Assembly (NCBI GenBank): GCA_947095585.1
Contig: OX352763.1
Coordinates: 65,637,719 to 65,701,718 of the forward strand
From: Nephrocerus scutellatus
Taxonomy: Eukaryota; Arthropoda; Insecta; Diptera; Pipunculidae
Direction of reading: 5' to 3'
DNA: 64,000 nucleotides
The position numbers and the translations under genes are program-made. Positions 33,280 through 42,651 of the stretch are shown piece by piece (position 1 is the stretch's first letter; the number at the start of each line of letters is the position of its first letter). The notes below the pieces were generated by a model, which saw nothing but the letters and a program-made list of their open reading frames with translations, did not search any database and was not told the DNA's origin.

Positions 33280-33439
33280 ATAACAAAAATGTAGCGATCT
33301 ATAAACATATATATGTCCAACTACTGTAATGGTATTTATATACAAAAGGTAACGATATATAATTATATGATCATGTATAGTCGCATACGTAGTCGTAGCC
33401 GAGTAATCCGATGATTGTTAAATTATCATATAAGGAATG

Positions 33440-33492
<53 letters not shown>

Positions 33493-33744
33493 TACGTAGT
33501 CGTAGCCGAGTAATTATATAATTGTTTAATTATCATATAAAGAAGGAGATATTGTAACGAAGGTAACGGTTTATATACATATATATATTCAATTAACGTT
33601 ATGGTACGTTATAAAAATGTGACGATCCATATATATATATATGACTGTTCAATTACTGCAATGACACATCATATATAATAAAAATGTGACGATCCATATA
33701 TATATATACATGTATGTTCAATTACTGCAATGATACATCATATA
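33280..33744. repeat. AT-rich satellite with TA microsatellite
   Basis: Diverged tandem units. Where two adjacent units are clear, GTGACGATCC recurs at 33619 and 33686 (period 67), with CAATTACTGCAATGA and ATACATCATATA in each unit. A (TA)n run of about 50 bases lies at 33440-33489. GCATACGTAGTCGTAGCC occurs twice, and again at 63929. The same satellite flanks every errantivirus in the right half (42614, 56012, 62650), so it is the host locus they inserted into. Confidence 0.85.
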
Positions 33745-34176
33745 AGTTAACGACGAATAAGTTGAAGCCGCACATTCGCAAGAACGCTCTGTAAACATCC
33801 GCTGGACGCAGCTCCATAAAAGTATTTCGTCTGAGTGCTGACACTAATAACGGAACTTACAAAGTATAAACGCATAAATCACGTACAATGTTTCAATTCA
33901 TCGGACGACGACCACACACAACATAAACATCATAAATTCATCTACATTACGAGTTGTCTGATACGCTAGCCTTCACTTCTGCTGACATCATCAATAATTC
34001 GTCAGGATGACCATGATGACTTACTTGGGATGCCAATGCCATTTATTATTATAAAAGAACCAATGTATCTAGTTTTAAGTTCAGTTCTAATCTTGTACTC
34101 ATTTAATAAAGAACATCAGAGCTCTGCTCTGATGAATATTTTTTAAAAACTATTAATAATTTAAAATAGTTTAATT
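33745..34176 (+). repeat. 5' LTR of element I
   Basis: It drives transcription of the element. A TATAAAAG box is at 34050-34057 and an arthropod initiator TCAGT at 34081-34085, 33 bases downstream. The polyadenylation signal AATAAA is at 34105-34110. This gives U3 33745-34082, with R starting near 34083. It differs from the 3' LTR at TTCATCTAC (TTCAGCTAC) and GATGAAT (GATAAAT). Confidence 0.95.
34050..34085 (+). promoter_or_regulatory. Element I promoter: TATA box and TCAGT initiator
   Basis: TATAAAAG at 34050 and TCAGT at 34081 have spacing that suits RNA polymerase II initiation at the A of TCAGT (34083). The identical pair lies in the 3' LTR at about 42487 and 42518. Confidence 0.75.
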
Positions 34177-34193
34177 GGCGCCCAACGTGGGGC
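34176..34193 (+). promoter_or_regulatory. Primer binding site of element I, tRNA-Lys type
   Basis: TGGCGCCCAACGTGGGGC directly adjoins the LTR, sharing its last T. This sequence equals the complement of the tRNA-Lys(1,2) 3' end used by several retroviruses, so a lysine tRNA is the likely primer. Confidence 0.85.
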
Positions 34194-34833
34194 TCAGGTA
34201 CGCGAAAAATAATTTAAAGAAAAAGTGTTCTTTCTTAAGTGAAATTAAAATAAAAAAGTGACCTCAAGCAGCTCAAAAAAAATTTTTTTTTCTTTCAACA
34301 CAAAAAGCCCTTAAGTAGTGCTGTGTTTTTAAGAAGAATAGAGAAGTGACCTCAAGAAGCTCAAAATTCTCAATTCCAAAATTATTCAGCGTGGAAAAAC
34401 GGCCCTAAAGCAGTGCCTCCTGAGTCCCGAACCCCAGGACTTGCAACAGCGTTTTTTAAACGATCATAGAGAGTGGTGAAACAAAAAAAGGGCCCCTTAG
34501 TAGCCGTTAAAACGGAGGAAAAGGAAACGTCGTAGAACGTTAGCCGCATCGCTCCAGATCCAACAATACGACATTCTCGTACGAAGAAAACCAGCAATGT
34601 TCCTGATTTTTATACTGTAAGATTATTACTATATTTTTTTATTTAATCCTATATTATTAAAATTTTTGATATAAACCATTATTCTTAAAAATTACCACAA
34701 AAATTAAGCAAATCTAAATTCAATTTAAAAGTTAAGTGAATCCGATAATTTGAAAGTACATACAGAAAAGAAAAAATTTGGTATTTTAAAACTTTAAATA
34801 AGAAAAAAAGTAGTGAATAAATATTATTAAAAG

Positions 34834-36003
34834 ACACTTCCTCCGCGAAGACCTAATAACAATTTACACCTTCGAACAAATAACGTCCCCTTTTTCCCAC
34901 AACTTGCATATATTCCACAACCAACTAATAATTTTAATAACAGACCCCCTCAATTTAACAACACCCCATTACACCTTCGAACAAATAACGTCCCCTTTTT
35001 CCCACAACTTGCATATATTCCACAACCAACTAATAATTTTAATAACAGACCCCCTCAATTTAACAACACCCCATTCCAAACCCAATATTCAAATCGCAAT
35101 TACCAACCCAACCAAAATCAAGGAAACTTTATGCGACCACCGCCTAGACCACAACCTCGACCAGAACCGATGGACACAAGCACCATTCAGTCGCGCGCAG
35201 TTAATTATACTAATCGACCCCAAGGAAATTGGCAAACTGCAACTAAGAGACCCAACTGGACAACCCAAGGACCTACCCCAAATAAAATGCAAAGAACTTT
35301 CCATACGACAACCCAAGTTGCGCATCCAGAACCACAAGAGGATGACGAACGCATTAGATTAGGAGACGGAAACTCCGACCAAACTCTGGCTGAATACTTG
35401 GGAACAATTGGTGACTTACAGGAATATGAATATCAAGAACCCGATATTGTAAATTCCAATAACACCGAAATCTCCCATGAAGCTCATGACATTCATTTTT
35501 TAGATTGAACAGCTCTTCGCTTCCATATTTTGAGTACCGAACGAAGAGCGGAAACACACTAAATTTTTTAATCGATACAGGTTCTAATAAGAACTATATT
35601 CACCCGAACTGTGTAAATAAAACTATTTGTAATAAAAATCCATTTTTTGCTAACTCTATAGGTGGCGATGTAAAAATAACATATCATGCCATGTTGCACC
35701 TCTTTGGCCTTAACGATATATGTCTCAAATTTTTTATTCTTCCAACCCTTAAATCATTCCACGGTATAATTGGTAACGACAGTCTCACAGAACTCAATGC
35801 AGTAATACATACTGCAGAAAACTACATTATATTACACAATAAAATTAAAATCCCCATAAAACAACATATTTCGCAATCTGTTAACAAGATAGATATAAGG
35901 ACTTCCCACTTAAACCAAGAACAATTGAGTAAACTTTTAAAAACAATTTCGAAATACCCGAACTTATTTACAGAACCGGACGAGAAACTGACATTTACGA
36001 CTA
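34834..36003 (+). repeat. Leader duplication of element I gag end, slippery site and protease
   Basis: This 1170-bp stretch repeats 36959-38023 (1065 bp) almost exactly. The extra 105 bp is an internal tandem repeat (34866-34970 and 34971-35075). It therefore encodes the gag C-terminus (open 35131-35508), the slippery heptamer T TTT TTA at 35496-35502 and the protease with LIDTGSNKN (open 35505-36008), and ends at the TAA just after the duplicated part. It lies upstream of the gag ATG in the 5' leader, where no such coding sequence normally occurs. Confidence 0.9.
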
Positions 36004-36094
36004 TATAATAAAGAGAATACTAAAGTAATACTAAGTAATAGAGAGTAATAATTTTTCCATTTCGTTATTTGTGTGTGAATATAAAACATAAGCA

Positions 36095-37528
36095 ATGGCA
36101 AATGAAAATATACTTAGACCTCCGGTGCTTAATGTTCCAGACACATCCAATTCCCCTAACACTAACAATCCAATCCGTTTAACACCGGAACTTCAAACAA
36201 TTATAACTTCAATTGTTAGCCAAGTCATAAATTCGGAAGGACGAAGCATGATCCAAAACATGCTAAATCCGAATACGGATCTTACCAGAGGAATCGACCA
36301 AACGATAAACCCTGAACATCAGGCCAATTTATCGGAACTCGATAAGATACCGGACGTAGTTCGCTGTCTCAGAGAATTCTCTGGTCAGCCCGGCGAGTTC
36401 AGCTCATGGAAAAAGAGCGTGGATCGTATTATTCGGCTTTACGAGTCAATCAAAGGTACACCAAAATACTTCGGCGTTTTAAACGTCATAAGAAACAAAA
36501 TTGTAGGAAATGCGGATATCGTCTTAGAATCCTACAATACACCTCTTAATTGGGAGTGTATATCGCGTTGCCTTACATTGCACTACGCAGACAAGCGTGA
36601 TTTGGGAACACTGGAATACCAGATGATTTCCTTAGTACAAGGCAATGATTCTGTACAAGGCTTTTATCAAGCAGTGTATTCACACTTGTCCTTGATTCTA
36701 AATAAAATCAGTTGCATGGAAGTTGGCCAAGAAGCAATGACTTTACTTACAAAAAATTATAGAGACAAAGCTTTGGACACCTTCGTACGTGGTCTAAAAG
36801 GAGATTTGCCTAGGCTCCTCGGAATTCGTGAACCTGTTGACCTTCCACAAGCCCTCTACCTATGTCTAAAATTAGAGAACCAGAATTATAGGTCCAACTA
36901 TGCCATAAACCACCAGGGAATATCAAGAAAACCACAGTACCATCACCCAAATCCTCCAACACTTCCTCCGCGAAGACCTAATAACAATTTACACCTTCGA
37001 ACAAATAACGTCCCCTTTTTCCCACAACTTGCATATATTCCACAACCAACTAATAATTTTAATAACAGACCCCCTCAATTTAACAACACCCCATTCCAAA
37101 CCCAATATTCAAATCGCAATTACCAACCCAACCAAAATCAAGGAAACTTTATGCGACCACCGCCTAGACCACAACCTCGACCAGAACCGATGGACACAAG
37201 CACCATTCAGTCGCGCGCAGTTAATTATACTAATCGACCCCAAGGAAATTGGCAAACTGCAACTAAGAGACCCAACTGGACAACCCAAGGACCTACCCCA
37301 AATAAAATGCAAAGAACTTTCCATACGACAACCCAAGTTGCGCATCCAGAACCACAAGAGGATGACGAACGCATTAGATTAGGAGACGGAAACTCCGACC
37401 AAACTCTGGCTGAATACTTGGGAACAATTGGTGACTTACAGGAATATGAATATCAAGAACCCGATATTGTAAATTCCAATAACACCGAAATCTCCCATGA
37501 AGCTTATGACATTCATTTTTTAGATTGA
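36095..37528 (+). CDS. gag: Element I Gag (477 aa)
   Basis: Structural protein that packages element RNA and forms the intracellular particle. The ATG at 36095 follows a leader ending AAACATAAGCA and is the first start of the long frame. Residues 1-60 are proline/asparagine rich. About 80-280 form the capsid-like helical region (PDVVRCLREFSGQPGEFSSW, then NKIVGNADIVLESY and DKALDTFVRGLKGDLPRLLG). The C-terminal 190 residues are N/Q/P/R-rich and probably bind nucleic acid. No CCHC knuckle is seen, as in other errantivirus Gags. The last codons overlap pol at the slippery site. The length is usual for the group. Intact. Confidence 0.93.
   Translation: MANENILRPPVLNVPDTSNSPNTNNPIRLTPELQTIITSIVSQVINSEGRSMIQNMLNPNTDLTRGIDQTINPEHQANLSELDKIPDVVRCLREFSGQPGEFSSWKKSVDRIIRLYESIKGTPKYFGVLNVIRNKIVGNADIVLESYNTPLNWECISRCLTLHYADKRDLGTLEYQMISLVQGNDSVQGFYQAVYSHLSLILNKISCMEVGQEAMTLLTKNYRDKALDTFVRGLKGDLPRLLGIREPVDLPQALYLCLKLENQNYRSNYAINHQGISRKPQYHHPNPPTLPPRRPNNNLHLRTNNVPFFPQLAYIPQPTNNFNNRPPQFNNTPFQTQYSNRNYQPNQNQGNFMRPPPRPQPRPEPMDTSTIQSRAVNYTNRPQGNWQTATKRPNWTTQGPTPNKMQRTFHTTTQVAHPEPQEDDERIRLGDGNSDQTLAEYLGTIGDLQEYEYQEPDIVNSNNTEISHEAYDIHFLD
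37516..37522 (+). promoter_or_regulatory. -1 ribosomal frameshift site T TTT TTA between gag and pol
   Basis: In the gag frame the codons are CAT TTT TTA GAT TGA; the heptamer T TTT TTA is in the correct X XXY YYZ phase. A one-base slip gives AGA TTG AAC and enters the pol frame, which has no ATG of its own at this point. The gag stop follows at 37526-37528. Confidence 0.85.
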
Positions 37529-40500
37529 ACAGCTCTTCGCTTCCATATTTTGAGTACCGAACGAAGAGCGGAAACACACTAAATTTTTTAATCGATACAG
37601 GTTCTAATAAGAACTATATTCACCCGAACTGTGTAAATAAAACTATTTGTAATAAAAATCCATTTTTTGCTAACTCTATAGGTGGCGATGTAAAAATAAC
37701 ACATCATGCCATGTTGCACCTCTTTGGCCTTAACGATATATGTCTCAAATTTTTTATTCTTCCAACCCTTAAATCATTCCACGGTATAATTGGTAACGAC
37801 AGTCTCACAGAACTCAATGCAGTAATATATACTGCAGAAAACTACATTATATTACACAATAAAATTAAAATCCCCATAAAACAACATATTTCGCAATCTG
37901 TTAACAAGATAGATATAAGGACTTCCCACTTAAACCAAGAACAATCGAGTAAACTTTTAAAAACAATTTCGAAATACCCGAACTTATTTACAGAACCGGA
38001 CGAGAAACTGACATTTACGACTACTGTTAAAGGTGAAATAAGGACAAATGATGAGAACCCCATTTATTCAAAAAGCTACCCATACCCCATGGCATTAAAG
38101 GATGAAGTAGAAAAACAGATTAAACAACTCCTAACCGATGGTATAATCCGACCTTCACGGTCACCCTATAATGCTCCCATATGGATTGTACCGAAAAAAC
38201 TCGACGCCTCTCGTGAAAAAAAGTATAGAATGGTAATAGACTATAGGAAATTGAATGCAGTTACAATTCCTGACCGTTACCCGATTCCGGAGACAAATGA
38301 AGTACTTGCCCAATTGGGAAAGAATAAATTGTTTTCTGTTATTGACCTAAAAAGCGGATTCCATCAAATTCCGTTAAAGGAAAGCGATATTGAAAAAACC
38401 GCTTTCTCGGTAAATAATAGCAAATACGAATTCGTAAGACTTCCATTTGGTCTCAAGAATTCTCCGTCAATATTCCAAAGAGCACTCGACGATATATTGC
38501 GCGAGTACATAGGAAAGATTTGCTATGTCTACATTGATGATATAGTCATCTTCAGCAAGGATGTTCAAACCCATCTAGAAAATCTAGAAACAATATTCTG
38601 TACATTGCAAAAAGCAAATATGAAAGAACAACTTGACAAATGTGAGTTTTTAAAAACGGAAGTTGAATTCCTGGGTTTTATTGTATCACCCGACGGAATT
38701 AAAACAAATCCTGCAAAGGTAGAAGCAATAATGAAATTTCCTTGTCCAAGAACTCTAAAAGACTTACGCTCATTTCTCGGTCTTTCTGGGTTTTACCGGC
38801 GATTTATTAAAGACTACGCCAAATTGGCAAAACCCCTCACATCCCTCTTAAGGGGGGAAGATGGACGTTCGTCCAAACACAATTCAAGCAAAAAGCTTAT
38901 CCATCTCAATGAGGAAGCCATTAATGCATTCAATAAAATAAAAAATTCACTTACAACAGAAGACGTAATGCTCACTTACCCCGACTACAATAAAGAATTC
39001 CATCTCACCACCGATGCTTCAGACTATGCAACCGGTGCCGTGTTAGCACAGGACAACAAACCGATAATGTTCATATCAAGAACACTAAGCAATGCAGAAG
39101 AACACTACGCTACCAACGAGAAAGAAATGCTTGCTATTATCTGGTCCCTTAAAACTCTGAGAAATTACCTGTATGGCTCCGCAAAAATTCAAATCCTTAC
39201 AGACCATCAACCCTTGACATATGCAGTAAGCAACAAAAGCACTAATAATAAAATAAAACGATGGAAGGCAATACTTGAAGAATATAATTACACACTGAAG
39301 TATAAGCCAGGTAAAATGAACGTCGTAGCCGATGCATTGTCGAGACCTCCTCGCCAATCCCAAATTAACTCAATGACAGTGACACAACATAGTGACGAAA
39401 GCTCAGGTCAAAATTTAATACAAATAGCTAAAGAACCAATTAACGTATTTAAAAATCAGCTTTTCCTAGATCTAGATAACACTTCCACTTACCAATTCAA
39501 AATTATCTTCCCTACCTATCACCGCCATATCATAACTGAACCTGAATACTCCGAAGAAAAATTAATACATATTTTCAAACGTTATTTAAACCCATCAGTT
39601 ATCAACGGATTAAAAACAGACGAAAGAACTTTAGGTCTTATACAAGAAGTTTACACCAAACATTTTAGTCAATACCGAATACGATTTGCTCGGAAGATGG
39701 TAACCGACATTACTGACGAAGTTGAACAAACGACGAAAATAATAAATGAACATAATCGTGCTCATCGAAGCATCAGAGAAAATAAAATACAGCTTCTACA
39801 GAACTTTTACTTTCCCCAAATGCAAGCAAAAATGGGTAAAATCATTAAGCAATGTAAGACGTGCAAGGAACATAAATACGATCGCCATCCCAATAAACCC
39901 ATGATACAAGCTACTCCCATACCTCAACATCCAGGACATATTTTACACATTGACATTTATTTTACTGACAAACAAATAATACTAACGGCTATAGACAAAT
40001 TCTCAAAGTACGCACAACCTAAAATTTTACGTTCCAGAGCTGTAGAAGATATTAAGCAGCCACTCAGAGAACTCTTACTTTCATTTGGCGTACCAAAATT
40101 AATAGTATTCGATAACGAAAAATCTTTTAATTCCAGTCCGATTACATTTATGCTTGAAAACCAATTCAACATAAAAATATTTAAAGCTCCACCCTATACA
40201 AGCTCTGCCAATGGACAAGTGGAACGATTCCACTCTACTTTAGGTGAGATCATGCGTTGCCTTAAATCTGAAAATGTGCACGAATCTTTTCAAGAACTAT
40301 TAGACAGATCCGTTTATGAGTATAACAACTCAATACACTCCACTACTAACAAAAAACCGATAGAACTCTTTTTTGGACGAACCGTAACCACTGACCCACA
40401 ACAAATTGAAATAGAAAGACAGGAAAACATCAAAAGACTTGAAGAACAACAAAACGCTGACCTTAACTATCATAATAAAAACAAGTCACCCCCAAAAAAT

Positions 40501-40656
40501 TATTCTGAAGGAGACGAGATCTTCGTAAGAATTAATAAAAGAATAGGAAATAAGTTATCGCCTAGGTATAAAAAAGAAATAGTTGCAAAAAACAATAATA
40601 GTACTATACTAACACGTTCAGGAAGAACCATTCACAAAAGCCTTATAAAAAACTAA
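37522..40656 (+). CDS. pol: Element I Pol (protease, RT, RNase H, integrase), expressed by -1 frameshift
   Basis: About 1043 residues, counted from the TTG at 37525; translation enters from gag. Protease: LIDTGSNKN near residues 22-30. [59 protein letters not shown] and the catalytic box YVYIDDIVIF (YIDD at about 336). RNase H: LTTDASDYATGAVLA, NEKEMLAIIWSLKTLRNYLY and TDHQPLTYAV. Integrase: a zinc finger (HNRAHRSIRENK, CKTCKEH), then the catalytic acids in HIDIYF (about 809), FDNEKSF (about 862) and QVERFHS (about 899). It makes and inserts cDNA. All key residues are present and there are no stops, so it is likely active or very recently so. Confidence 0.94.
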   Translation, partial: RLNSSSLPYFEYRTKSGNTLNFLIDTGSNKNYIHPNCVNKTICNKNPFFANSIGGDVKITHHAMLHLFGLNDICLKFFILPTLKSFHGIIGNDSLTELNAVIYTAENYIILHNKIKIPIKQHISQSVNKIDIRTSHLNQEQSSKLLKTISKYPNLFTEPDEKLTFTTTVKGEIRTNDENPIYSKSYPYPMALKDEVEKQIKQLLTDGIIRPSRSPYNAPIWIVPKKLDASREKKYRMVIDYRKLNAVTIPDRYPIPETNEVLAQLGKNKLFSVIDLKSGFHQIPLKESDIEKTAFSVNNSKYEFVRLPFGLKNSPSIFQRALDDILREYIGKICYVYIDDIVIFSKDVQTHLENLETIFCTLQKANMKEQLDKCEFLKTEVEFLGFIVSPDGIKTNPAKVEAIMKFPCPRTLKDLRSFLGLSGFYRRFIKDYAKLAKPLTSLLRGEDGRSSKHNSSKKLIHLNEEAINAFNKIKNSLTTEDVMLTYPDYNKEFHLTTDASDYATGAVLAQDNKPIMFISRTLSNAEEHYATNEKEMLAIIWSLKTLRNYLYGSAKIQILTDHQPLTYAVSNKSTNNKIKRWKAILEEYNYTLKYKPGKMNVVADALSRPPRQSQINSMTVTQHSDESSGQNLIQIAKEPINVFKNQLFLDLDNTSTYQFKIIFPTYHRHIITEPEYSEEKLIHIFKRYLNPSVINGLKTDERTLGLIQEVYTKHFSQYRIRFARKMVTDITDEVEQTTKIINEHNRAHRSIRENKIQLLQNFYFPQMQAKMGKIIKQCKTCKEHKYDRHPNKPMIQATPIPQHPGHILHIDIYFTDKQIILTAIDKFSKYAQPKILRSRAVEDIKQPLRELLLSFGVPKLIVFDNEKSFNSSPITFMLENQFNIKIFKAPPYTSSANGQVERFHSTLGEIMRCLKSENVHESFQELLDRSVYEYNNSIHSTTNKKPIELFFGRTVTTDPQQIEIERQENIKRLEEQQNADLNYHNKNKSPPKNYSEGDEIFVRINKRIGNKLSPRYKKEIVAKNNNSTILTRSGRTIHKSLIKN

Positions 40657-40660
40657 ATTT

Positions 40661-42148
40661 TTCAATAGAACACTGATTCCACTGTGCAAAGCAGATGTGC
40701 AAATTTTGGACTATTCCAACTCCCAGCTGATTAAAATCAACGCGGGACGTGCAAAATTGCAAAATGGATCATTTAAGATCATCCATTTGATCGAAATAGA
40801 AGCGTATGAAAAAATAATAAACGACCTGGAAGCTATGCTAGGATCATACGTACCAAAAGAGAATCCCTTACATCCTGTCCTTTCCTATGACATTTTAAGA
40901 ATTAAAACACACCTATCTAGACTTAGAATTAATAATAAAACTAAAAGATCGCTAGATTTTATAGGTAGTGCATGGAAGTGGATAGCAGGTAATCCTGACC
41001 ACCATGACTACGAAATAATTACAGATAAGATAAATAAAGTATTAGAAAATAACCATAAGCAAATCATTATTAATAAAATATCTATGAAAAAAATAAATGA
41101 ACTAACAAACGCAACAAATAGTTTACTTCAAATGTTTAAAGAAAAAGAGAAAAATAGTAACACAATAATTATGAGAATAAAATATAAACTAGATATAATT
41201 AAAGAAGAAATCATTAATGTTGCATACGCCATTCATTGGGCAAAAGCTAACATAGTAAACTCCTTTATTTTATCCAATACTGAAATAAATATAGCGGAAA
41301 AAATATTAAAAATTGAAAATATTCCATACACAAACATTGATGAAGCATTAGAATTTGCCGAAATTAAAATCGCATCAAATGATAAAAATTTGATTTATAT
41401 TTTAAGTTTTCCAACTACCAAGGTAGAAACATGTAACTTGTCAATTTTAAAACCAGTAAAAATTAAGAAAGTAATAAATAAAATTAATTTTGAATCAATT
41501 ATAGAATGTAATGAAGAAATTTATGGCATCTCAAAAAAATGTAAAACATATAACAACTTATCAATTTGTAATAATAATAATATTCAAAACTTAAGAAATG
41601 CATCCTGCATCCCAAAGCTAATAAAGAGTCAGAAAGCTAATTGTACTATCGTCAACAACGAACATGTCCCAGAAGTAGAAGAAGTCGCACCAGGAATCTT
41701 GCTGTTAAACCAATTCGATGGACCAGTGCTGATCAACAATGAAACCGTGATGCTTAGAGGTACTTTCATCATCAAACACTTCAACACCCCCATTGAGGTC
41801 AACGGAAAAACAATCCTGGCTAAAGAAGTAACTCAATATCAACCATTACCGGCAATACTACAACCATCCCACAAAGAAAATAAAATAGAAGAAGTACTAT
41901 CCCTGGAGATGATTAAAGAGCTATATGTCAACCGCACAGAAGAAATCGACTCACTCCAAACCAAACATAAAATCAACCTATCCATAAACATCATCTTAAT
42001 AATTATCCTATTGGCAGCTATTACATTTGTATGCAGAAGACCGGATGGCAGAAGTCATACACGGGGAGACACAGTTTTAACTATCAACAACCCAGCATTA
42101 ACAACTGTTGGCATTGAAGACATTCCGCATCTAATAACATCAACATAA
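40661..42148 (+). CDS. env: Element I Env (errantivirus fusion glycoprotein)
   Basis: Membrane glycoprotein of the insect F-like type. The frame is open from inside the end of pol to 42148, and no ATG occurs near its start (the first listed codon, 40697, is GTG). A good acceptor lies just before it (pyrimidine-poor but ending TGCAAAGCAG at 40693), so a spliced RNA must supply the start and signal, as in gypsy. A furin-type site NKTKR is followed by SLDFIGSAWKWIAGNPDHHD at about residues 77-100. Long helical regions and a cysteine cluster (CNEEIYGISKKC, CIPKLIKSQKANC) follow. A membrane anchor INIILIIILLAAITFVC is near 420-440, followed by a short basic tail. Intact. Confidence 0.88.
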   Translation, partial: FNRTLIPLCKADVQILDYSNSQLIKINAGRAKLQNGSFKIIHLIEIEAYEKIINDLEAMLGSYVPKENPLHPVLSYDILRIKTHLSRLRINNKTKRSLDFIGSAWKWIAGNPDHHDYEIITDKINKVLENNHKQIIINKISMKKINELTNATNSLLQMFKEKEKNSNTIIMRIKYKLDIIKEEIINVAYAIHWAKANIVNSFILSNTEINIAEKILKIENIPYTNIDEALEFAEIKIASNDKNLIYILSFPTTKVETCNLSILKPVKIKKVINKINFESIIECNEEIYGISKKCKTYNNLSICNNNNIQNLRNASCIPKLIKSQKANCTIVNNEHVPEVEEVAPGILLLNQFDGPVLINNETVMLRGTFIIKHFNTPIEVNGKTILAKEVTQYQPLPAILQPSHKENKIEEVLSLEMIKELYVNRTEEIDSLQTKHKINLSINIILIIILLAAITFVCRRPDGRSHTRGDTVLTINNPALTTVGIEDIPHLITST

Positions 42149-42181
42149 ACTCACGAGGACGTTCGATTTTAAGGGCGGAGG

Positions 42182-42613
42182 AGTTAACGACGAATAAGTT
42201 GAAGCCGCACATTCGCAAGAACGCTCTGTAAACATCCGCTGGACGCAGCTCCATAAAAGTATTTCGTCTGAGTGCTGACACTAATAACGGAACTTACAAA
42301 GTATAAACGCATAAATCACGTACAATGTTTCAATTCATCGGACGACGACCACACACAACATAAACATCATAAATTCAGCTACATTACGAGTTGTCTGATA
42401 CGCTAGCCTTCACTTCTGCTGACATCATCAATAATTCGTCAGGATGACCATGATGACTTACTTGGGATGCCAATGCCATTTATTATTATAAAAGAACCAA
42501 TGTATCTAGTTTTAAGTTCAGTTCTAATCTTGTACTCATTTAATAAAGAACATCAGAGCTCTGCTCTGATAAATATTTTTTAAAAACTATTAATAATTTA
42601 AAATAGTTTAATT
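42182..42613 (+). repeat. 3' LTR of element I
   Basis: 432 bp, two differences from the 5' LTR. It is preceded by the purine tract AAGGGCGGAGG (42171-42181) and followed by TATA and continued satellite. Confidence 0.95.
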
Positions 42614-42651
42614 TATATAATAAAAATGTGACGATCCATATACATATATGT
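42614..42651. repeat. Satellite remnant right of element I
   Basis: TATATAATAAAAATGTGACG continues the same satellite as 33680-33744, confirming that element I interrupted it. Confidence 0.8.

Larger units (their letters stand above)
33745..42613 (+). mobile_element. Errantivirus element I, full length (8869 bp)
   Basis: Two 432-bp LTRs (33745-34176 and 42182-42613), beginning AGTTAAC and ending TTTAATT, differ at two positions by eye. A TATA target duplication is at 33741-33744 and 42614-42617. Inside are a tRNA-Lys-type primer site, a leader with a 1.17-kb internal duplication, gag, pol in the -1 frame, env, and the purine tract AAGGGCGGAGG before the 3' LTR. All three genes are open. AGTTA...AATT ends, a TATA-like target and env place it in the gypsy/17.6 group of errantiviruses. 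Low LTR divergence means recent insertion. Confidence 0.95.

Noticed and set aside
33440..33489. (TA)n run as a promoter
   Set aside because: It is a simple microsatellite in the satellite with no initiator or gene downstream before the LTR.
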